Below the pieces are notes generated by a model. That model was not told the origin of the DNA. It ran no database searches and was given only the letters and a program-made list of their open reading frames with translations. Source: Methylomonas rhizoryzae (GTDB taxonomy: Bacteria; Pseudomonadota; Gammaproteobacteria; Methylococcales; Methylomonadaceae). Taken from it: 64,000 nucleotides of DNA. Positions 61,692 through 64,000 of this stretch are shown here, in pieces (positions within the stretch are counted from its first letter, which is position 1; each line of letters begins with the position of its first letter). The DNA lies in the NCBI RefSeq assembly GCF_008632455.1, contig NZ_CP043929.1, forward strand, positions 3,038,001 to 3,102,000. The letters are read 5' to 3'. Position numbers and translations under genes: made by a program.

Positions 61692-62969
61692 CTATTTCAC
61701 CTGCCGATTAATTTGAGGTTGATACGAAAATTGTAAAAAGACGTCATTTCCCACTGCAGCTTGACCGACCGACGAATATTCCTGTTGCCGGTAAGAATAG
61801 GACAAGCGTAAATCGATGTCTTCAGTCCAACGCCAACGAATATTCGGCGTAAAAGTCATATAAGTACGGTTGTTGCTGAAAAAATTTCCTGCTTGCGCGA
61901 GCGTCCGGTCCGATTGCAGATAACTGGCTTCCAGCCCGGAACTCCAACGCTCATCAAATTGATAACGCGCGTTTAAAGAAACGGAAGTCGTGTCCCTTTG
62001 ACCGCCGGTACTGGCCGGAGTCAACTGTTGGCCGGCATTAATGTCGATACTACCCCAATCGTACTTGCGATTGATACCTGCGGAAAACACGTTACCGCTG
62101 GCACTGGAAGTTTGCTCGGCTACCGTGCTGGATACGGGAAAATCCAGAAATTGGACCGTCTGACTAGTGACGCTGGTACTATCGGTGTTACGGATACCTC
62201 CGGACAACGTAAACAGCGTCCGTTCGTCATACGCGTATTTCAACCCCGCTTGGTAGGTGAAGGTATCCGATTCCTGACTATAAGCCGTAACGATACTCGT
62301 GCCGTTGCTGACCACCGGCGGATACTCACCGCTCGTGGAAAACCGGGCAAAACTACCGGTAAAATTCACCGAAAATCGCGAAGAAACCCCATGCGTCAGC
62401 ATGGCCGATACTTGGCCGTTGGTATAATCGGAATAGAATTGACTGGCATTTTTTTGCGGATCGCGTTGATAGGCAACGTCCAGATACGAATAAGCCAGTT
62501 GCACCGAATCGCGTTCGGTTAAGCTGTAGGTTAAGTTAGGACTAATCGATTGGGTGGTTTTAGGAATTTGCAATTGCAAATTACCGTTACCGTCCAAATC
62601 CAATTGAGTATTGATCGAAGACTCTTCGGCATAACGAGCGCTCAAACCGGTCTTGAAACGCTCTGCGGTAAATTGGTGATTAAAATCGGCAATTTTCTCG
62701 GAAAAATCCAATTCCGATTCGTCGTGATAAATAATTTCGTTCCAATGAAAGTTGGTTTTCAATTCGTGATTTTCGCCGATATAACCCAGCAATATTCCAG
62801 GCGAAATCGTAGTAATAAAATTATCGCGGTTAGGCTTGATCTGCATCCGCAGGTTGTCGGTATACCGTTCCTTGACACCGAACGACGGATCGAATAGCCA
62901 ATCGATTGCCTGACAATTAGCGCATACCATCAGCATGGCCGGCAGAGTCAATTCCGTTTTGATCTTCAT
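61692..62969 (-). CDS. Outer-membrane beta-barrel protein, PEP-CTERM/EPS-locus type
   Basis: 425-residue protein with a short signal peptide (to about residue 20, CANCQA). Alternating beta-strand pattern fills the rest, with many aromatic strand ends (YTDNLRMQIKP, FTFSLSGG-like turns, LRLSYSYRQQEYSS), and it ends FLQFSYQPQ. It matches the kind of barrel protein repeatedly found between export and chain-length genes in XrtA EPS loci, where it may form or gate the outer-membrane exit. An AGGTGAG lies about 10 nt before the ATG; a GTG five codons earlier is the alternative. Confidence 0.82.
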   Translation of the reverse strand: MKIKTELTLPAMLMVCANCQAIDWLFDPSFGVKERYTDNLRMQIKPNRDNFITTISPGILLGYIGENHELKTNFHWNEIIYHDESELDFSEKIADFNHQFTAERFKTGLSARYAEESSINTQLDLDGNGNLQLQIPKTTQSISPNLTYSLTERDSVQLAYSYLDVAYQRDPQKNASQFYSDYTNGQVSAMLTHGVSSRFSVNFTGSFARFSTSGEYPPVVSNGTSIVTAYSQESDTFTYQAGLKYAYDERTLFTLSGGIRNTDSTSVTSQTVQFLDFPVSSTVAEQTSSASGNVFSAGINRKYDWGSIDINAGQQLTPASTGGQRDTTSVSLNARYQFDERWSSGLEASYLQSDRTLAQAGNFFSNNRTYMTFTPNIRWRWTEDIDLRLSYSYRQQEYSSVGQAAVGNDVFLQFSYQPQINRQVK

Positions 62970-62990
62970 GGAAAACAAGCTCACCTCGTC

Positions 62991-63608
62991 CTAAGGCACC
63001 GTAACCGTATCTCCGGGCTCCAACAGTATGTTTTGCTCCAGATGATCGCCGTCGATCACGTCGTCGTAATCGAACGGAAATACGGTAACCTTATCGCCGG
63101 ACCGGCGCAGTACGCTGATGTTATCTTCGTCGGCGAATACCGTTAACCCGCCCGCCATGCTTAAAGCCTGCAATACGTCTATCCGTCTTGCCGCGTAGAC
63201 TTGCCCGGGTTTATTGACTTTACCGATCACAAAAATCGCATTGCCTTGGTTGTTCAGTAATTTAACGCTGACGGACGGATCGGCGATATAATCGGCCAGC
63301 TTGAAGCTCAGCAGCTGCTTCAAGTCGCTAATGGTCCTGCCGGCGGCGTTAAGACTGCCGACTAACGGAAAATCTATCGTTCCGTCCGGGCCGATCAAAA
63401 ATTGCTGTTGCTGCAATCCCTCTTCCTTCCAGACCGTAATTTCCAACGCATCTCCCGGAGAAAGCAAGTAATTGGGCGTACCGGCCGGTTCTTTCAGCAC
63501 CAGAACGTCGTTAGCGGTAGGAACGGTAGTTGCGGGAGTTTCAGAATCGGCGAAAGCGGAATAGTTAACTAGCAAAAACGCAAAGACAAGATTAAGTAAC
63601 TGTTTCAA
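62991..63608 (-). CDS. Polysaccharide export protein (Wza-like, XrtA-associated)
   Basis: 205-residue periplasmic/outer-membrane export protein. The signal peptide (QLLNLVFAFLLVNYSAFA) is followed by the poly-export domain (NYLLSPGDALEITVWKEEG to about 110) and one SLBB domain (AIFVIGKVNKPGQVY to GGLTVFADEDNISVLRR). No lipobox cysteine is seen. The start is TTG with AGGA 7 nt upstream; longer readings lack a signal peptide. It is the first gene of the export-barrel-chain length-kinase series on this strand. Confidence 0.86.
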   Translation of the reverse strand: MKQLLNLVFAFLLVNYSAFADSETPATTVPTANDVLVLKEPAGTPNYLLSPGDALEITVWKEEGLQQQQFLIGPDGTIDFPLVGSLNAAGRTISDLKQLLSFKLADYIADPSVSVKLLNNQGNAIFVIGKVNKPGQVYAARRIDVLQALSMAGGLTVFADEDNISVLRRSGDKVTVFPFDYDDVIDGDHLEQNILLEPGDTVTVP

Positions 63609-63832
63609 AACGCATTCCTTTCTATAACGTTGAAAAATGCACCGCGACTCGATTCCTGTAAACACGGCTAAATCGACAGTGTATGCTCGAAATGTAACAA
63701 TAACTTTAACGACTCGATTTCGTTACTATCCAAGGTTTTACACGGCTGGATTCGGGCTATCCTCGAATCGCGCACCGAGTGCAAGTATATGCCAGCGATT
63801 GACATAATCCAACAACTAAACTAAGTAACTCT

Positions 63833-64000
63833 ATGATGCTAAATGACTTTGTTCAGCGGGTAAAAACCGGAAACGATGTAGATTTCCAAGACACCATGGC
63901 TATCATCGCCGAACACTATCACTATCAACCGGTTGATTTTACTAACGGAATCGACAAGCCCATCCATAACCCGGCCGGCACGAACGAAGGCTCTTGCAAG
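63833..64000 (+). CDS. HopJ type III effector family protein, partial at window edge
   Basis: The first 56 residues are visible. They show the family start (FVQRVKTGNDVDFQDTMAII, EHYHYQPVDFTNG) and NPAGTNEGSCK, the conserved central motif of HopJ-like proteins. Despite the name, the family is widespread in free-living bacteria and its function is unclear. It is divergent from the EPS export operon; 224 bp separate them. Confidence 0.8.
   Translation, partial: MMLNDFVQRVKTGNDVDFQDTMAIIAEHYHYQPVDFTNGIDKPIHNPAGTNEGSCK

Overview
The window looks like a chromosomal segment of a gammaproteobacterium. The order bamA-ompH-fabZ-lpxA-rnhB-dnaE, the bioB-bioF-bioH-bioC-bioD operon and an XrtA/PEP-CTERM-type exopolysaccharide locus would suit a Methylococcales methanotroph (Methylomonas/Methylobacter-like). 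That assignment is an inference: no methane-oxidation gene lies in the window. No tRNA, rRNA or CRISPR array was recognised.

Left part (1-13.6 kb). The biotin operon (minus strand, cut at the left edge inside bioD) is divergent from comF. A small membrane-protein gene follows, then an AraC-regulator/methyltransferase/membrane-protein/PfpI-like group, and an arsM gene. Next is a relic integron at about 10.15-12.2 kb. It has an intI pseudogene on the plus strand, and two gene cassettes on the minus strand that read away from it. Each cassette is bounded by attC core sites that match as complementary pairs. A CPA-type cation/proton antiporter follows.

Middle part (13.8-31 kb). This holds a GFA-family protein, a VanY-like peptidase, a large secreted protein with two sets of seven propeller repeats, and a parallel beta-helix protein. 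A chromate resistance operon (chrB-chrA-superoxide dismutase-ChrB-like) comes next. It is followed by a cohesin-like PEP-CTERM protein next to an ExeM-type nuclease with a dockerin, a GGDEF/EAL protein and a GNAT protein.

Housekeeping block (31-40 kb). This contains bamA, ompH/skp, fabZ, lpxA, rnhB and dnaE. The usual neighbours rseP, lpxD and lpxB are absent. An orphan dhaL follows.

Accessory, AT-richer block (40-56 kb). It carries a 2OG-Fe(II) oxygenase, an IS4-type transposase remnant, a glycosyltransferase and an asparagine-synthase-like protein. A second cohesin/dockerin pair follows, then a hybrid histidine kinase with a FixJ/NarL-type regulator. A third cohesin-like PEP-CTERM module is fused in frame to a beta-helix/lectin/dockerin protein across a run of eight T. 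Four copies of an 18-bp ATAGGTG-N4-CACCTAT-like palindrome lie in non-coding DNA of this block.

Right part (56.6-64 kb). This is the PEP-CTERM/XrtA-type EPS locus: a PrsT-like TPR lipoprotein, and converging on it an export protein, an outer-membrane barrel protein, a chain-length protein and a tyrosine-kinase-like ATPase that lacks the Walker A lysine. A HopJ-family gene is cut by the right edge.

The most interesting reading is a surface-assembly system. Exosortase-sorted cohesin-like anchors are encoded beside secreted dockerin proteins three times in one window, close to the EPS export locus and a two-component system.
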